This document shows positions 1 to 7,650 of a stretch of DNA of 14,507 nt, piece after piece. Position numbers and translations under genes: made by a program. Source of the DNA: an uncultured Megasphaera sp. Lineage in GTDB: Bacteria > Bacillota > Negativicutes > Veillonellales > Megasphaeraceae. Positions within the stretch are counted from its first letter, which is position 1. Every line of letters begins with the position of its first letter. The DNA is taken from NCBI GenBank assembly GCA_900548635.1, contig URLP01000036.1:1-14507 (forward strand), given 5' to 3'. The notes beneath the pieces are model-generated. The model ran no database searches and had not been told where the DNA came from. It saw only the letters and a program-made list of their open reading frames with translations.

Positions 1-399
1 AAGCCAGCGAGCTGCCTTTCCTTTGCCGCCTGGTACGACGGCAGGAGGGCAGGGGAAGCAGGCCTGCCAAAGGGGACGAAAGTCCTGGCCGTCTCGGCCT
101 TGGGCAACCCGGCTTCCTTCGAGCAGACCCTGCGCGACGCAGGCTTTACAGTCGCCGCTGCCGTACGCTATGAAGATCATCATCACTACAGCCGCGACGA
201 TATCCGCATGCTGGCAGAAAAAGCCGCTGCTTCGGGCTGCTATCTGATGACTACCGAAAAGGACGCCGTCAAGCTGCCGGCGTCCCTGATTGAAGAATAC
301 AAGCTGCCCTTATACGTCCTGGGCATTACCATTGAGATCGTAGAAGGGCAGGAGAAGATAGATTCTCTTTTGCAAGCATTACTGGAGGCGAAATCATGA
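1..399 (+). CDS. lpxK: Tetraacyldisaccharide 4'-kinase LpxK, C-terminal part (5' end outside window)
   Basis: LpxK is the inner-membrane kinase that phosphorylates the 4' position of the lipid A disaccharide. Only the last 132 codons are present; the reading frame is open to base 1, so the gene begins upstream of the window. The visible part has the family's C-terminal signatures: a strand leading into an 'SALGNPASF' segment (the usual 'GIGNP.SF' of LpxK), a 'YEDHHHYSRDDI' segment matching the DHH-Y motif, and 'TTEKDAVKL', matching the conserved TTEKDAVRL-like motif near the end of the family. The P-loop, expected near the N-terminus, is not in the window. The stop overlaps the kdsB start as ATGA (396-399), implying translational coupling in an LPS operon. 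Identification rests on motifs plus context and is fairly secure. Confidence 0.88.
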   Translation, partial: KPASCLSFAAWYDGRRAGEAGLPKGTKVLAVSALGNPASFEQTLRDAGFTVAAAVRYEDHHHYSRDDIRMLAEKAAASGCYLMTTEKDAVKLPASLIEEYKLPLYVLGITIEIVEGQEKIDSLLQALLEAKS

Positions 400-1139
400 A
401 ATTTATCTGCATCATCCCATCACGTTATGCTTCGACGCGCCTGCCGGGCAAGCCGCTCTGCGACATCGCCGGCAAGCCCATGGTCCAGCGCGTCTATGAA
501 CAGGCTGCCAAGGCCTCGAAACTGACGTCTGTCGTCGTCGCCGTCGATAATCCCAAGGTCTATGATACGGTCGTCACTTTCGGCGGCCATGCCGTCATGA
601 CCCGTGAAGACCACGCCAACGGTACGGACCGCCTGGCCGAAGCCGTCGGCCATTTCCCGGATGCCGACGTCATCGTCAACGTCCAGGGCGACGAACCGCT
701 CATCGCACCGGATGTCATCGACGACCTCTGCCGGGCTTTTGAAGACGACCCGGATCTTTCTATGGCGACCGTCGCAGCACCGCTCCAGGAAGATGAATAC
801 GACGACCCGAGCGCCGTCAAAGTCGTCCTCAACCAGAAGGATGAAGCCATGTATTTCTCGCGCTCTCTCATCCCGTATCCGCGCCATCCCTTTGCCGAAG
901 GCGGCGTCCAGCCCTATAAGCATATCGGCATCTACGCCTACCGCCGGGATTTTCTTCTGCAGTATGCATCCATGGAACAGACACCGGCAGAAAAAGTCGA
1001 GTCCCTGGAACAGTTGCGGGTTCTCGAAAATGGATATAAGATAAAAGTAATAAAGACGAATCACCAATTCATCGGCATCGACACGCCGGATGACCTTGAA
1101 CACATCCGCCGTTATTTTGCCGAACATAAAGGGGAATAG
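396..1139 (+). CDS. kdsB: 3-deoxy-manno-octulosonate cytidylyltransferase (CMP-Kdo synthetase)
   Basis: KdsB activates Kdo with CTP to give CMP-Kdo, the donor for Kdo transfer to lipid A, in the cytoplasm. The 247-residue product is the usual size. It begins with the nucleotide-binding loop 'PSRYASTRLPGKPL' (residues 8-21), has 'HANGTDR' near residues 73-79 and 'NVQGDEPLI' (95-103) with the metal-binding Asp of QGDEP at 99, and ends with the conserved 'GIDTPDDLE' segment. The ATG at 396 overlaps the lpxK stop by four bases. The gene is followed after 3 bases by kdsA. An AT-rich stretch with rare ATA codons (about 1024-1070) stands out against the GC-rich remainder, but the frame is intact and the family motif after it is preserved. 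Confidence 0.97.
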   Translation: MKFICIIPSRYASTRLPGKPLCDIAGKPMVQRVYEQAAKASKLTSVVVAVDNPKVYDTVVTFGGHAVMTREDHANGTDRLAEAVGHFPDADVIVNVQGDEPLIAPDVIDDLCRAFEDDPDLSMATVAAPLQEDEYDDPSAVKVVLNQKDEAMYFSRSLIPYPRHPFAEGGVQPYKHIGIYAYRRDFLLQYASMEQTPAEKVESLEQLRVLENGYKIKVIKTNHQFIGIDTPDDLEHIRRYFAEHKGE

Positions 1140-1142
1140 ACT

Positions 1143-1988
1143 ATGGAAAAAGTGAAAGAAATTCAGGTCGGCAACACGACCGTCGGCGGCGACGGCAAGC
1201 TTTTCGTCATGGCCGGCCCGTGCGTCATCGAAGATCCCGAACGGACGCTGAACATCGGCAGGACCATGAAGGCAATCTGCGAAAAACTGGGCCTGACCTA
1301 CATCTTCAAGGCCTCCTTCGACAAGGCCAACCGCTCGTCCTATACATCGTACCGCGGCCCGGGCCTCAAAGAAGGCCTGCGCATCTTGGCTGACATCAAG
1401 AAAGAGCTCCAAGTTCCCGTCGTCAGCGACATCCATGAAACCTGCCAGGCCGAAGCGGCCGCGGAAGTCCTCGACGTCATTCAGATTCCGGCTTTCCTCT
1501 GCCGCCAGACCGATTTGTTAGAAGCCGCTGCGGCTACGGGGAAATGTGTCAACGTCAAGAAAGGGCAGTTCCTGGCACCGGAAGACATGAAGAATGTCGT
1601 CGCCAAGATTGAACACGCAGGCAATGAAAATATCATGCTCACCGAACGGGGCATCAGCTTAGGTTATCACAACCTCGTCGTCGACATGCGGGCTTTCCCC
1701 ATCATGCGCAGCCTTGGCTATCCTGTCGTCTTCGATGCGACGCACAGCGTCCAGCTGCCCGGCGGTGCCGGCACGAAGTCGTCGGGCCAGCGCCAGTTCA
1801 TCGGCAACCTTGCACGAGCCGCTGCTGGCGCCGGTATCGACGGCGTCTTCATGGAAGTCCATGACAATCCGGCCGAAGCCCTGAGCGACGGACCGAACAT
1901 GCTCTACTTGTCACAAGTCGAAAACGTACTGCGCGATATGGTCGCCATCGACGCCATCGCCAAGAAAAGCATCAGCACGGAAAGGTAA
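1143..1988 (+). CDS. kdsA: 3-deoxy-8-phosphooctulonate synthase (Kdo-8-P synthase), metal-dependent type
   Basis: KdsA condenses arabinose-5-phosphate with phosphoenolpyruvate to Kdo-8-phosphate. The 281-residue product is full length and a TIM-barrel DAHP-synthase-family enzyme. Visible signatures are 'MAGPCVIE' (residues 23-30), 'KASFDKANRSS' (56-66), 'VSDIHE' (94-99), 'FDATHSVQLPGG' (197-208), and 'FMEVHDNPAEALSDGPN' (236-252). By comparison with the Aquifex-type enzyme, Cys27, His201, Glu238 and Asp249 are the expected divalent-metal ligands, so I infer the metal-dependent class rather than the E. coli-like class, which has Asn in place of the Cys. The start ATG is 3 bases after the kdsB stop, so the genes are surely cotranscribed. 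The substrate arabinose-5-phosphate is supplied by the next gene. Confidence 0.97.
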   Translation: MEKVKEIQVGNTTVGGDGKLFVMAGPCVIEDPERTLNIGRTMKAICEKLGLTYIFKASFDKANRSSYTSYRGPGLKEGLRILADIKKELQVPVVSDIHETCQAEAAAEVLDVIQIPAFLCRQTDLLEAAAATGKCVNVKKGQFLAPEDMKNVVAKIEHAGNENIMLTERGISLGYHNLVVDMRAFPIMRSLGYPVVFDATHSVQLPGGAGTKSSGQRQFIGNLARAAAGAGIDGVFMEVHDNPAEALSDGPNMLYLSQVENVLRDMVAIDAIAKKSISTER

Positions 1989-2002
1989 GGAGATACGAGA
2001 CA

Positions 2003-2977
2003 ATGATGGATATTTTAGAAGAAGCAAAAGACGTGCTCCATCAGGAAGCACAGGGCATTGAAAAGCTGATTCCCACACTGAATCAGAATTTCGTCAATGC
2101 CGTCAATATGATCATGAAGTCAAAAGGCCGCGTCATCGTCACGGGCATGGGCAAATCGGGCCATATCGCCCGCAAAGTCTCGGCGACCCTCTCCAGTACG
2201 GGGACACCGTCCATTTTTCTTCATCCTGCCGAAGCCATCCACGGCGATTTGGGCATGGTCACGTCCGACGATGTCGTCCTGGCCTTTTCCAACAGCGGCG
2301 AAACGGTGGAAATCCTCAACATCCTGCCGTCTTTGAAGCGCATCGGTGCCAAACTGATTACGGTCGTCGGCAACCATAATTCGACCTTGGCCAAACACGC
2401 AGACATCATCCTCGACGCCTCCGTCGAAAAGGAAGCCTGCCCCTTGGGTCTTGCGCCGACGACGAGCACGACGGCAGCCCTGGCCCTCGGCGATGCCCTG
2501 GCCGTCGTCCTTTTGACGCAGCATCACTTCACGAAAGAACAGTTCGGCATCTTCCATCCCGGCGGAGCCCTGGGTAAGAAACTGCTCCTCACTGTCGACG
2601 ATGTCATGCATAAAGGCCAGGACAACCCGGTCGTTACGGAAGACAGCATCGTCCAGGATGCGCTCTTCCTGATGACGGAAAAGGGCCTCGGTGCTGTTTC
2701 GGTCGTTGATGAAGACGGCAAGCTCGTCGGCCTGGTCACAGACGGCGACGTCCGCCGCGGCCTGGAAACGGGCTCGAACTTCCTGCAGTGGCCTGTGGAC
2801 GCCATGATGACCAAGAACCCCCGCGTCATTGCCAGCCATAAACTGGCCACGGAAGCCCTGCATATCATGGAAAAGAACCAGCCTCGTCCGATTACGGTCC
2901 TGCCCGTCGTCGACAAGGATGATAAAGTCGTCGGCATGGTTCACATTACGGATTTGCTGCGGCAGGGAGTGGTCTAA
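2003..2977 (+). CDS. kdsD: Arabinose-5-phosphate isomerase, KpsF/GutQ family
   Basis: This enzyme interconverts ribulose-5-phosphate and arabinose-5-phosphate, the first committed precursor of Kdo. The 324-residue protein has the standard layout: an N-terminal SIS sugar-isomerase domain (about 30-180) followed by two CBS domains (about 200-262 and 268-324). The SIS domain shows 'VTGMGKSGHIARK' (Lys51), 'HPAEAIHGDLG' (His80), 'FSNSGETVE', 'CPLGLAPTTST' and 'FHPGGALGKK' (His185), all hallmarks of KpsF/GutQ proteins. AAGGAG at 1987-1992 supports the ATG at 2003; a second in-frame ATG follows immediately at 2006. The stop TAA shares its last base with the kdsC start. The position between kdsA and kdsC favours a biosynthetic KdsD role over a catabolic GutQ role. 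Confidence 0.96.
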   Translation: MMDILEEAKDVLHQEAQGIEKLIPTLNQNFVNAVNMIMKSKGRVIVTGMGKSGHIARKVSATLSSTGTPSIFLHPAEAIHGDLGMVTSDDVVLAFSNSGETVEILNILPSLKRIGAKLITVVGNHNSTLAKHADIILDASVEKEACPLGLAPTTSTTAALALGDALAVVLLTQHHFTKEQFGIFHPGGALGKKLLLTVDDVMHKGQDNPVVTEDSIVQDALFLMTEKGLGAVSVVDEDGKLVGLVTDGDVRRGLETGSNFLQWPVDAMMTKNPRVIASHKLATEALHIMEKNQPRPITVLPVVDKDDKVVGMVHITDLLRQGVV

Positions 2978-3513
2978 TGAAATTTTTGACGCAGATTAAG
3001 ATGCTCGCCCTCGACGTCGACGGCGTCATGACGGACGGCATCATTTACTACAGTCCATCCGGCGATGCCATGAAAGGCTTCTCCGCCCGCGACGGCATGG
3101 GCATTTCCCTGGTCCGTGCAGCCGGCCTGAAGACGGCCCTGGTCACGGGCCGCAGCTCGCCGATGGTCGAACAGCGGGCCAAGGACCTGCACATCGACTA
3201 TGTCCTGCAGGACTGCTCGCGCAAGCTCCGCTCGATGCAGCAGCTCTGCAGTGAAATCGGCATCAGCCTCCATGAAGTCGCCTACATGGGGGACGATCTG
3301 AACGACGTCGAACTGATCGCCAACGCCGGCTTCGGCGCGGCGCCTCTCGATGCCTGTGAAGAAGCGCGGCGTTCAGCCGCCTTTGTCTCGGCCTATCCCG
3401 GCGGCCACGGTGCCCTGCGGGAATTTGCCGAATATATCTTGAAGAGCCAGAATGTCTGGGATAAGGTCCTGAGCCGCTACCTGGGCGATTCGGAGCTTTC
3501 GTTGCGCCAATAG
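2977..3513 (+). CDS. kdsC: 3-deoxy-manno-octulosonate-8-phosphatase (HAD family)
   Basis: KdsC removes phosphate from Kdo-8-phosphate to release Kdo, the step between KdsA and KdsB. The 178-residue protein is a small C0-type HAD phosphatase without a large cap domain; family members of this type act as tetramers. Motif I is 'LDVDGVMTDG' with nucleophile Asp13 and general acid Asp15; motif II is 'LVTGRSS' (Thr57); motif III probably uses Lys83; motif IV is 'MGDDLNDVEL' (Asp106, Asp107, Asp110). All catalytic residues are present. The ATG at 2977 overlaps the kdsD stop by one base, implying coupled translation. The reading frame ends 18 bases before the acyltransferase start. Confidence 0.96.
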   Translation: MKFLTQIKMLALDVDGVMTDGIIYYSPSGDAMKGFSARDGMGISLVRAAGLKTALVTGRSSPMVEQRAKDLHIDYVLQDCSRKLRSMQQLCSEIGISLHEVAYMGDDLNDVELIANAGFGAAPLDACEEARRSAAFVSAYPGGHGALREFAEYILKSQNVWDKVLSRYLGDSELSLRQ

Positions 3514-3531
3514 GAAAGGAGAGTCTGTATT

Positions 3532-4479
3532 GTGAGTAAGGAATGGCAGTATCATGCTGCGCGTGGGTTCGGGAAGATCCTCTGTCATCTTTCCTATCCG
3601 ACCATCATTTCCTTGGGTCGCAAACTAGGCCCTTTCGTAGGAAGATTCATGAAGAAGCAGCGCAACCGCGGAATTTTCCAGATCCAGCGCGGTATGGAAT
3701 GCAGCCGCGCCGAAGCGGAAGAAATCATGACGGAGGTCTTCCGCAATCTGGGCCAGTCCCTGATGGAAATCCTCTATACACCGAACCTCAACCCGGACAA
3801 TATCCGCGACTACGTCACCCTGGACCATCCGGAACGCCTCGATGAAGCGATGAAGGAAGACAAGGGCGTCATCGTCCTCACGGCGCACATGGGCAACTGG
3901 GAATGGCTCGGCGCCCTGGCCCTCTACGGCTATCCGGCTTCGACAATCGTCAAGAACCAGGCCAATGACGCCGTCACGCGCCTGCTCAATGAAAACCGGG
4001 AAGGCATGGGACTTGAAGTCTTCGCCCGCGGCGGCAATGAAATGATCATCGCGGCCCGTGCCCTGAAGCGCAAGAAGCTCCTCGGCTTCCTGGCCGACCA
4101 GGACGGCGGCTTCCATGGCGTACCTCAGCCCTTCCTCGGCAAGATGAGTTCCACGCCGAAGGGACCGGCCATGTTCGCCCAGAAGTTCCATTCGCCTATC
4201 GTGCCGGTCTTCACCATCCACGATGAAAATCACCGTACCCATCTGGCCATCGGCGAAATCATGCATTTCGAAGACACAGGCCATAAGGATGAAGACATTG
4301 CCCGCATGACGCGGAAGATGGCCGTCGTGACGGAGAAATTCATCCGTGAACATCCGACGGAATGGCTCTGGTTCCAGCACCGCTGGAGCACGGAACCGGA
4401 AGAAATCATAGCATTGCAGGAGCAGAAGAAGAAAGCGGAGGCGCATACTGATGATAGCAGAAAAGCTGAAGAAAAATAA
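3532..4479 (+). CDS. lpxL: Lipid A biosynthesis acyltransferase (LpxL/HtrB family)
   Basis: Members of this family transfer a secondary acyl chain from acyl-ACP to Kdo-lipid A at the inner membrane. The 315-residue protein contains the catalytic H-X4-D/E motif as 'HMGNWE' (His119, Glu124) and the later family segments 'LADQDGG' and 'STPKGPAMFA', with a C-terminal 'WLWFQHRW' that is typical of LpxL-like proteins. A short hydrophobic N-terminal region (about 18-40) fits membrane association. The start is GTG at 3532, chosen because AAAGGAGAG at 3516-3523 lies at a good distance and no in-frame ATG occurs before residue 39. The charged Lys/Glu-rich C-terminus overlaps lptC by 29 bases. The placement between kdsC and lptC supports a lipid A role; which acyl position it serves, and whether it is LpxL or LpxM, cannot be told from sequence. 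Confidence 0.92.
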   Translation: MSKEWQYHAARGFGKILCHLSYPTIISLGRKLGPFVGRFMKKQRNRGIFQIQRGMECSRAEAEEIMTEVFRNLGQSLMEILYTPNLNPDNIRDYVTLDHPERLDEAMKEDKGVIVLTAHMGNWEWLGALALYGYPASTIVKNQANDAVTRLLNENREGMGLEVFARGGNEMIIAARALKRKKLLGFLADQDGGFHGVPQPFLGKMSSTPKGPAMFAQKFHSPIVPVFTIHDENHRTHLAIGEIMHFEDTGHKDEDIARMTRKMAVVTEKFIREHPTEWLWFQHRWSTEPEEIIALQEQKKKAEAHTDDSRKAEEK

Positions 4480-5005
4480 AATCACCATTATTACCGCCGT
4501 CGTCGTCATCGGCTTTGCCGCCATGCTCTATGTCTTCATGCATCCCCAGAAGACGGACGACCCCATGGTCAGTCCGGATAAACTCGTCGAATTCGAAGGG
4601 ACGGAACTGGAAGAAAAGAAGGATGGGAAGCTTGTCTGGAAGCTGACGGCCGACAAGATTCAGATCGACCCGGATACGCAGATCATGTACTTCACGAATC
4701 CGAAGGCCCTGGTCGTCGCGGAAGACGGCACGCAGACGACGATTACCTCTGACAAGGGCGTCGTCGACCGGCAGAAGCGGACCATCGAAATCAAGCCGCC
4801 TGTAAAAGCGGAAACCGACAAGGGCGATACGTTGCAGACAGACGGTAGTGTGTATTATAATATGGATACGCGTATGATCAAAGGCGGCAAAGTCGCAATC
4901 GACCGCCACGACAAGACGACACTCAGGGCTGATGCCTTCGAAACGGACAGCAGCCTGACGAATGTCACCCTGACCGGTCATGCGCAGGTGACAAAGGGAG
5001 AATGA
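4451..5005 (+). CDS. lptC: LPS export periplasmic bridge protein LptC
   Basis: LptC is a bitopic inner-membrane protein that receives LPS from LptB2FG and passes it to LptA. The 184-residue product starts with a lysine-rich N-terminus, then one membrane segment (about residues 12-31), then a periplasmic beta-rich domain with the family pattern 'WKLTADKIQID', 'MYFTNPKALVV', 'TSDKGVVD' and a late 'LRADAFETD' followed by 'LTNVTLTGHAQV'. Length is normal. The ATG at 4451 overlaps the acyltransferase gene by 29 bases and is preceded by AAGCGGAGG at 4434-4442. Its stop overlaps an upstream in-frame start of lptA (ATGA, 5002-5005). The family is poorly conserved in sequence, so the assignment leans on the topology and on lptA and lptB next door. 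Confidence 0.9.
   Translation: MIAEKLKKNKITIITAVVVIGFAAMLYVFMHPQKTDDPMVSPDKLVEFEGTELEEKKDGKLVWKLTADKIQIDPDTQIMYFTNPKALVVAEDGTQTTITSDKGVVDRQKRTIEIKPPVKAETDKGDTLQTDGSVYYNMDTRMIKGGKVAIDRHDKTTLRADAFETDSSLTNVTLTGHAQVTKGE
4832..4861 (+). promoter_or_regulatory. Possible internal promoter inside lptC, ahead of lptA
   Basis: A perfect TATAAT (4856-4861) in a locally AT-rich patch lies 18 bases after TTGCAG (4832-4837), a weak -35. Transcription would start near 4868 and yield an lptA-lptB-permease message with a leader of about 140 bases. It is within coding sequence, so chance is possible. E. coli also has a promoter inside lptC that drives lptAB. Confidence 0.35.
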
Positions 5006-5007
5006 CG

Positions 5008-5754
5008 ATGAAATTACTTGCAAAGCAATTGGCCGCTGCCGCCCTCATCGGGGCCCTGGCCCTGCCGGCTGTCAGTGCGCTGGCAGCTGACAACAACGGC
5101 GCTCCTGCCGTCTCCGTTACGGCAGATACGCTGGAATACAACGGCAAGACCCAGGTCGCAACTGCGACGGGCAACGTTGTCATCGTCCGCGACCAGGCGA
5201 CGATGACCGGCAACAAAGCCGTCTACAACTTAAAAACTGCCGAAGCGGACATGGAAGGCAACGTTTCCATCCAGCAGCCGGACATGCAGCTCAACGCCGA
5301 CAAAGTCCATTCGACGAATAAGAACTACGTCGTCGCGACGGGCAGCGTCCGCGGCGTCTACAACGATAAGAAAGTCAACGGCGATAAGGTCGAATACTAT
5401 CTCGACCAGGACTACGGCATCGTTACGGGCAACGGCTATCTCGAAGCCCAGGGCTCGGAAATGTGGGCCGACCACATCGATGCCTGGTTCAAACAGATTA
5501 AAGCCGTCGGTACGGGCAACGTCCATATCGAATCGCCGTCAGAAAATCTCATTGCCTACGCTAATCAGGCCGTCTACACCCAGACACCGGGCCAGAATGA
5601 CGGCGTCGTGCACCTGACTGGGAATGTCAATGCCACGCAGAACGGCAATTCCCTCAACGGCGACAACGTCGATATCCGCCTGGCTGACAACTCCGTCCAG
5701 ACCCGCAGCCGCTCGACTATCGTCATCGTGCCGGGCAGCAATCCGCAGCAGTAA
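5008..5754 (+). CDS. lptA: LPS transport periplasmic protein LptA (OstA-like)
   Basis: LptA forms the periplasmic bridge that carries LPS from LptC to LptD at the outer membrane. The product (248 residues from ATG 5008) begins with a clear Sec signal peptide: a Lys-containing n-region, an Ala/Leu-rich core and an Ala-Leu-Ala cleavage site near residue 26. The mature part is an OstA beta-jellyroll with repeated 'AD.LEYN', 'ATATGNVVI', 'GNKAVYNL', 'ADMEGNVSI', 'LNADKVHS' and 'HLTGNVNATQ' units. ATG 5002 is possible, overlapping the lptC stop, but GGGAG at 4996-5000 is only 1 base from it and 7 bases from ATG 5008, so 5008 is preferred. At about 248 residues it is longer than E. coli LptA (about 185), so the jellyroll may be extended. 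Confidence 0.92.
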   Translation: MKLLAKQLAAAALIGALALPAVSALAADNNGAPAVSVTADTLEYNGKTQVATATGNVVIVRDQATMTGNKAVYNLKTAEADMEGNVSIQQPDMQLNADKVHSTNKNYVVATGSVRGVYNDKKVNGDKVEYYLDQDYGIVTGNGYLEAQGSEMWADHIDAWFKQIKAVGTGNVHIESPSENLIAYANQAVYTQTPGQNDGVVHLTGNVNATQNGNSLNGDNVDIRLADNSVQTRSRSTIVIVPGSNPQQ

Positions 5755-5763
5755 GGGGCAGCT

Positions 5764-6483
5764 ATGTTTATCCAAACTGAAGATCTCATAAAAGCATATA
5801 AAGAACGAAACGCCGTCAACGGCGTCAGCATCCGCGTCGACCAGGGGCAGATCGTCGGCCTCCTCGGTCCGAACGGGGCCGGCAAGACGACGACTTTCTA
5901 CATGATTGTCGGCATCGAACGGCCGACGTCGGGGAAAATCACCATCGACGGCAAAGACATCACTAACCTGCCTATCCACAAGCGGGCCGCCTACGGCATC
6001 GGCTATCTGCCGCAGGAAGCGTCGATTTTCCGCAAGCTCACCGTCGAAGACAACCTGCTGGCCATGCTGGAAACGACGAAGCTCAGTAAGAAAGAGCAGC
6101 ACGAAAAGGCCGAAGCCCTGATGGAAGAATTTTCCATCACGCAGCTGCGGAACCGCCTGGGTATCCAGCTCTCCGGCGGCGAACGGCGCCGCGTGGAAAT
6201 CGCGCGCTGCCTGGTCATGGATCCGGCTTTCATCCTCCTCGATGAACCTTTTGCCGGCATCGACCCTCTGGCCGTCAACGATATCCAGGGCATCATCAGC
6301 CATCTGAAGAATCGCGGCATGGGCGTCCTCATTACGGACCATAACGTCCGCGAAACGCTGAGCATCGTCGACAAAGCCTATATTTTGAGTGAAGGGAAAA
6401 TCCTCCTCGAAGGCAGTCCGGAAATGATTGCCAATGACCCGGTAGCCAAGAAATTCTACTTAGGCGAAGAATTCAGGATGTAA
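5764..6483 (+). CDS. lptB: LPS export ABC transporter ATP-binding protein LptB
   Basis: LptB is the cytoplasmic ATPase that powers LPS extraction by LptFG. The 239-residue protein shows every ABC motif: Walker A 'GPNGAGKTT' (35-43), Q-loop Gln84 in 'YLPQEASIFRKLTVEDN', signature 'LSGGE' (136-140) followed by 'RRRVEIAR', Walker B 'FILLDE' (156-161), D-loop 'GIDPLAV' and H-loop His193 in 'LITDHNVRE'. The 'LPQEASIFRKLTVEDNLLA' segment and the 'LDEPFAGIDPLAV' wording are characteristic of LptB (YhbG) rather than amino-acid importers. It follows lptA by 9 bases and precedes the permease by 13 bases. The first 15 codons are AT-rich, as is common at starts in this window. Confidence 0.97.
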   Translation: MFIQTEDLIKAYKERNAVNGVSIRVDQGQIVGLLGPNGAGKTTTFYMIVGIERPTSGKITIDGKDITNLPIHKRAAYGIGYLPQEASIFRKLTVEDNLLAMLETTKLSKKEQHEKAEALMEEFSITQLRNRLGIQLSGGERRRVEIARCLVMDPAFILLDEPFAGIDPLAVNDIQGIISHLKNRGMGVLITDHNVRETLSIVDKAYILSEGKILLEGSPEMIANDPVAKKFYLGEEFRM

Positions 6484-6496
6484 CAGGGAGTATGGA

Positions 6497-7585
6497 ATGC
6501 GAATATTAGATAAGTATATATTAAAAGAATTTATTGGCCCCTTCTTATTCGGCGTTTGTGCCTTTACGGCCGTCTTCGTCGGGACCGGCACGCTTTACCG
6601 CATCGCGAACCTCATCAACCAGTACGGCGCTTCGGCCTGGGCCGCTTTCCGCGTCTTCGTCCTGGCCATGCCGTCGATCATCGTCGTCACCTTTCCGATG
6701 TCCGTCCTCCTCGGTTCGCTCATGGCCTTCGGCCGCCTTTCCAGTTCCAGCGAACTGATCGTCATGCGCGCCGGCGGCCAGAATTTCATCCGCCTGGCCA
6801 TGCCGATCTTCATTATGGCTTTCTTCATTTCCATCGGCGCTACGGCTTTCAATGAATACGTCGTGCCGAAGGCCAACAACGCCTACAACACGATCATCAA
6901 TGAAGAAATCAAGCATAATACGGCACCGAAGTCGCAGGACCACATCATCATCAAGAATACGAAGGGCTCCGATATTTCCAGTCTCATGTACGCCCGTCAG
7001 TACGACGCTTCGTCGAAGCAGCTGAAGGATATTACGGTCCAGGAATTCGAAAATGATACGCTCATGCGCGTCGAACAGGCTGACCGGGCCGATTGGAACG
7101 GCGAAAAATGGGTCATGCACGAAGGCATGATCTACGATGTCTCGTCGGGCGAGAAAGTGACGCGTTCCCTGAAGTTCCAGAACCAGGCCCTGCCCATCAA
7201 ACAGAATCCGAACAAGATCAACGCTTCCCAGAAGAAGCCTGATGAACTGACCATCCGCGAACTGCGGGCACAGATCAAGCTCCTGGATCAGAATTCTGTC
7301 AACACGAACAAGATGAAAGTCGAAATGTACAACCGCTTTGCCCTGCCCCTGGCCAGCCTGGTCTGTGCCATCGTCGGTGCCCCTTTGGGGATGCAGAAAC
7401 AGCGCGGCAGCTCGTCTATCGGCTTCGGCATCAGCGTCGTCGTCATCTTTATCTACTATTCCATCATGACCCTGGGCAACGCCCTCGGCAACGGCGGCAA
7501 GATACCCCCGTATATCGCCGCCTTCCTGCCCGATATTATCTGCGGTATCGCCGGCGTCATCCTCGTCTATCGAAAATCGAAATAG
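6497..7585 (+). CDS. LPS export ABC permease, LptF/LptG (YjgP/YjgQ) family
   Basis: YjgP/YjgQ permeases form the membrane part of LptB2FG, which lifts LPS out of the inner membrane. The 362-residue protein opens with 'RILDKYILKEFIGPFLFG', typical of the family, followed by about three N-terminal membrane segments (roughly 12-34, 50-75, 98-118), a soluble periplasmic domain (about 130-270), and three C-terminal segments (about 275-295, 305-325, 333-358). AGGGAG at 6485-6490 supports the ATG at 6497; the ATG at 6492 is out of frame. It is the last gene of the LPS operon, with a terminator directly after. Only one such permease is in the window, whereas E. coli uses two (LptF and LptG), so I do not assign F or G; a homodimer or a partner elsewhere are both possible. 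Confidence 0.93.
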   Translation: MRILDKYILKEFIGPFLFGVCAFTAVFVGTGTLYRIANLINQYGASAWAAFRVFVLAMPSIIVVTFPMSVLLGSLMAFGRLSSSSELIVMRAGGQNFIRLAMPIFIMAFFISIGATAFNEYVVPKANNAYNTIINEEIKHNTAPKSQDHIIIKNTKGSDISSLMYARQYDASSKQLKDITVQEFENDTLMRVEQADRADWNGEKWVMHEGMIYDVSSGEKVTRSLKFQNQALPIKQNPNKINASQKKPDELTIRELRAQIKLLDQNSVNTNKMKVEMYNRFALPLASLVCAIVGAPLGMQKQRGSSSIGFGISVVVIFIYYSIMTLGNALGNGGKIPPYIAAFLPDIICGIAGVILVYRKSK

Positions 7586-7587
7586 GG

Positions 7588-7615
7588 AAAAGGACTGCCT
7601 TTAGGCAGTCCTTTT
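7588..7615 (+). terminator. Intrinsic terminator closing the LPS operon
   Basis: A 12-bp perfect stem, AAAAGGACTGCC (7588-7599) with GGCAGTCCTTTT (7604-7615), has a TTTA loop and ends in a T-run inside the stem followed by CGTTT. It begins two bases after the permease stop. The A-run on the 5' arm would also allow some termination from the opposite strand. Confidence 0.93.
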
Positions 7616-7631
7616 CGTTTGTCGTTGAAAT

Positions 7632-7647
7632 GCCCCTGGAAAGGGGC
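7632..7647. repeat. Small GC-rich hairpin with GGAA tetraloop
   Basis: GCCCCT (7632-7637) pairs with AGGGGC (7642-7647) around a GGAA loop of the GNRA class. It lies in the gap between the LPS operon terminator and the next promoter. It is flanked by AAA on the left and TTT on the right, so it may serve as a weak backup terminator. I cannot assign it a definite role. Confidence 0.5.
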
Positions 7648-7650
7648 TTT

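Noticed and set aside
420..1436. Minus-strand open frame (338 codons) opposite kdsB and kdsA
   Set aside because: Same codon-bias shadow; both sense genes have complete family motifs.
5002..5007. ATG 5002 as lptA start, overlapping the lptC stop
   Set aside because: The SD GGGAG is only one base away. ATG 5008 has proper spacing and gives a cleaner signal peptide. The difference is two residues.
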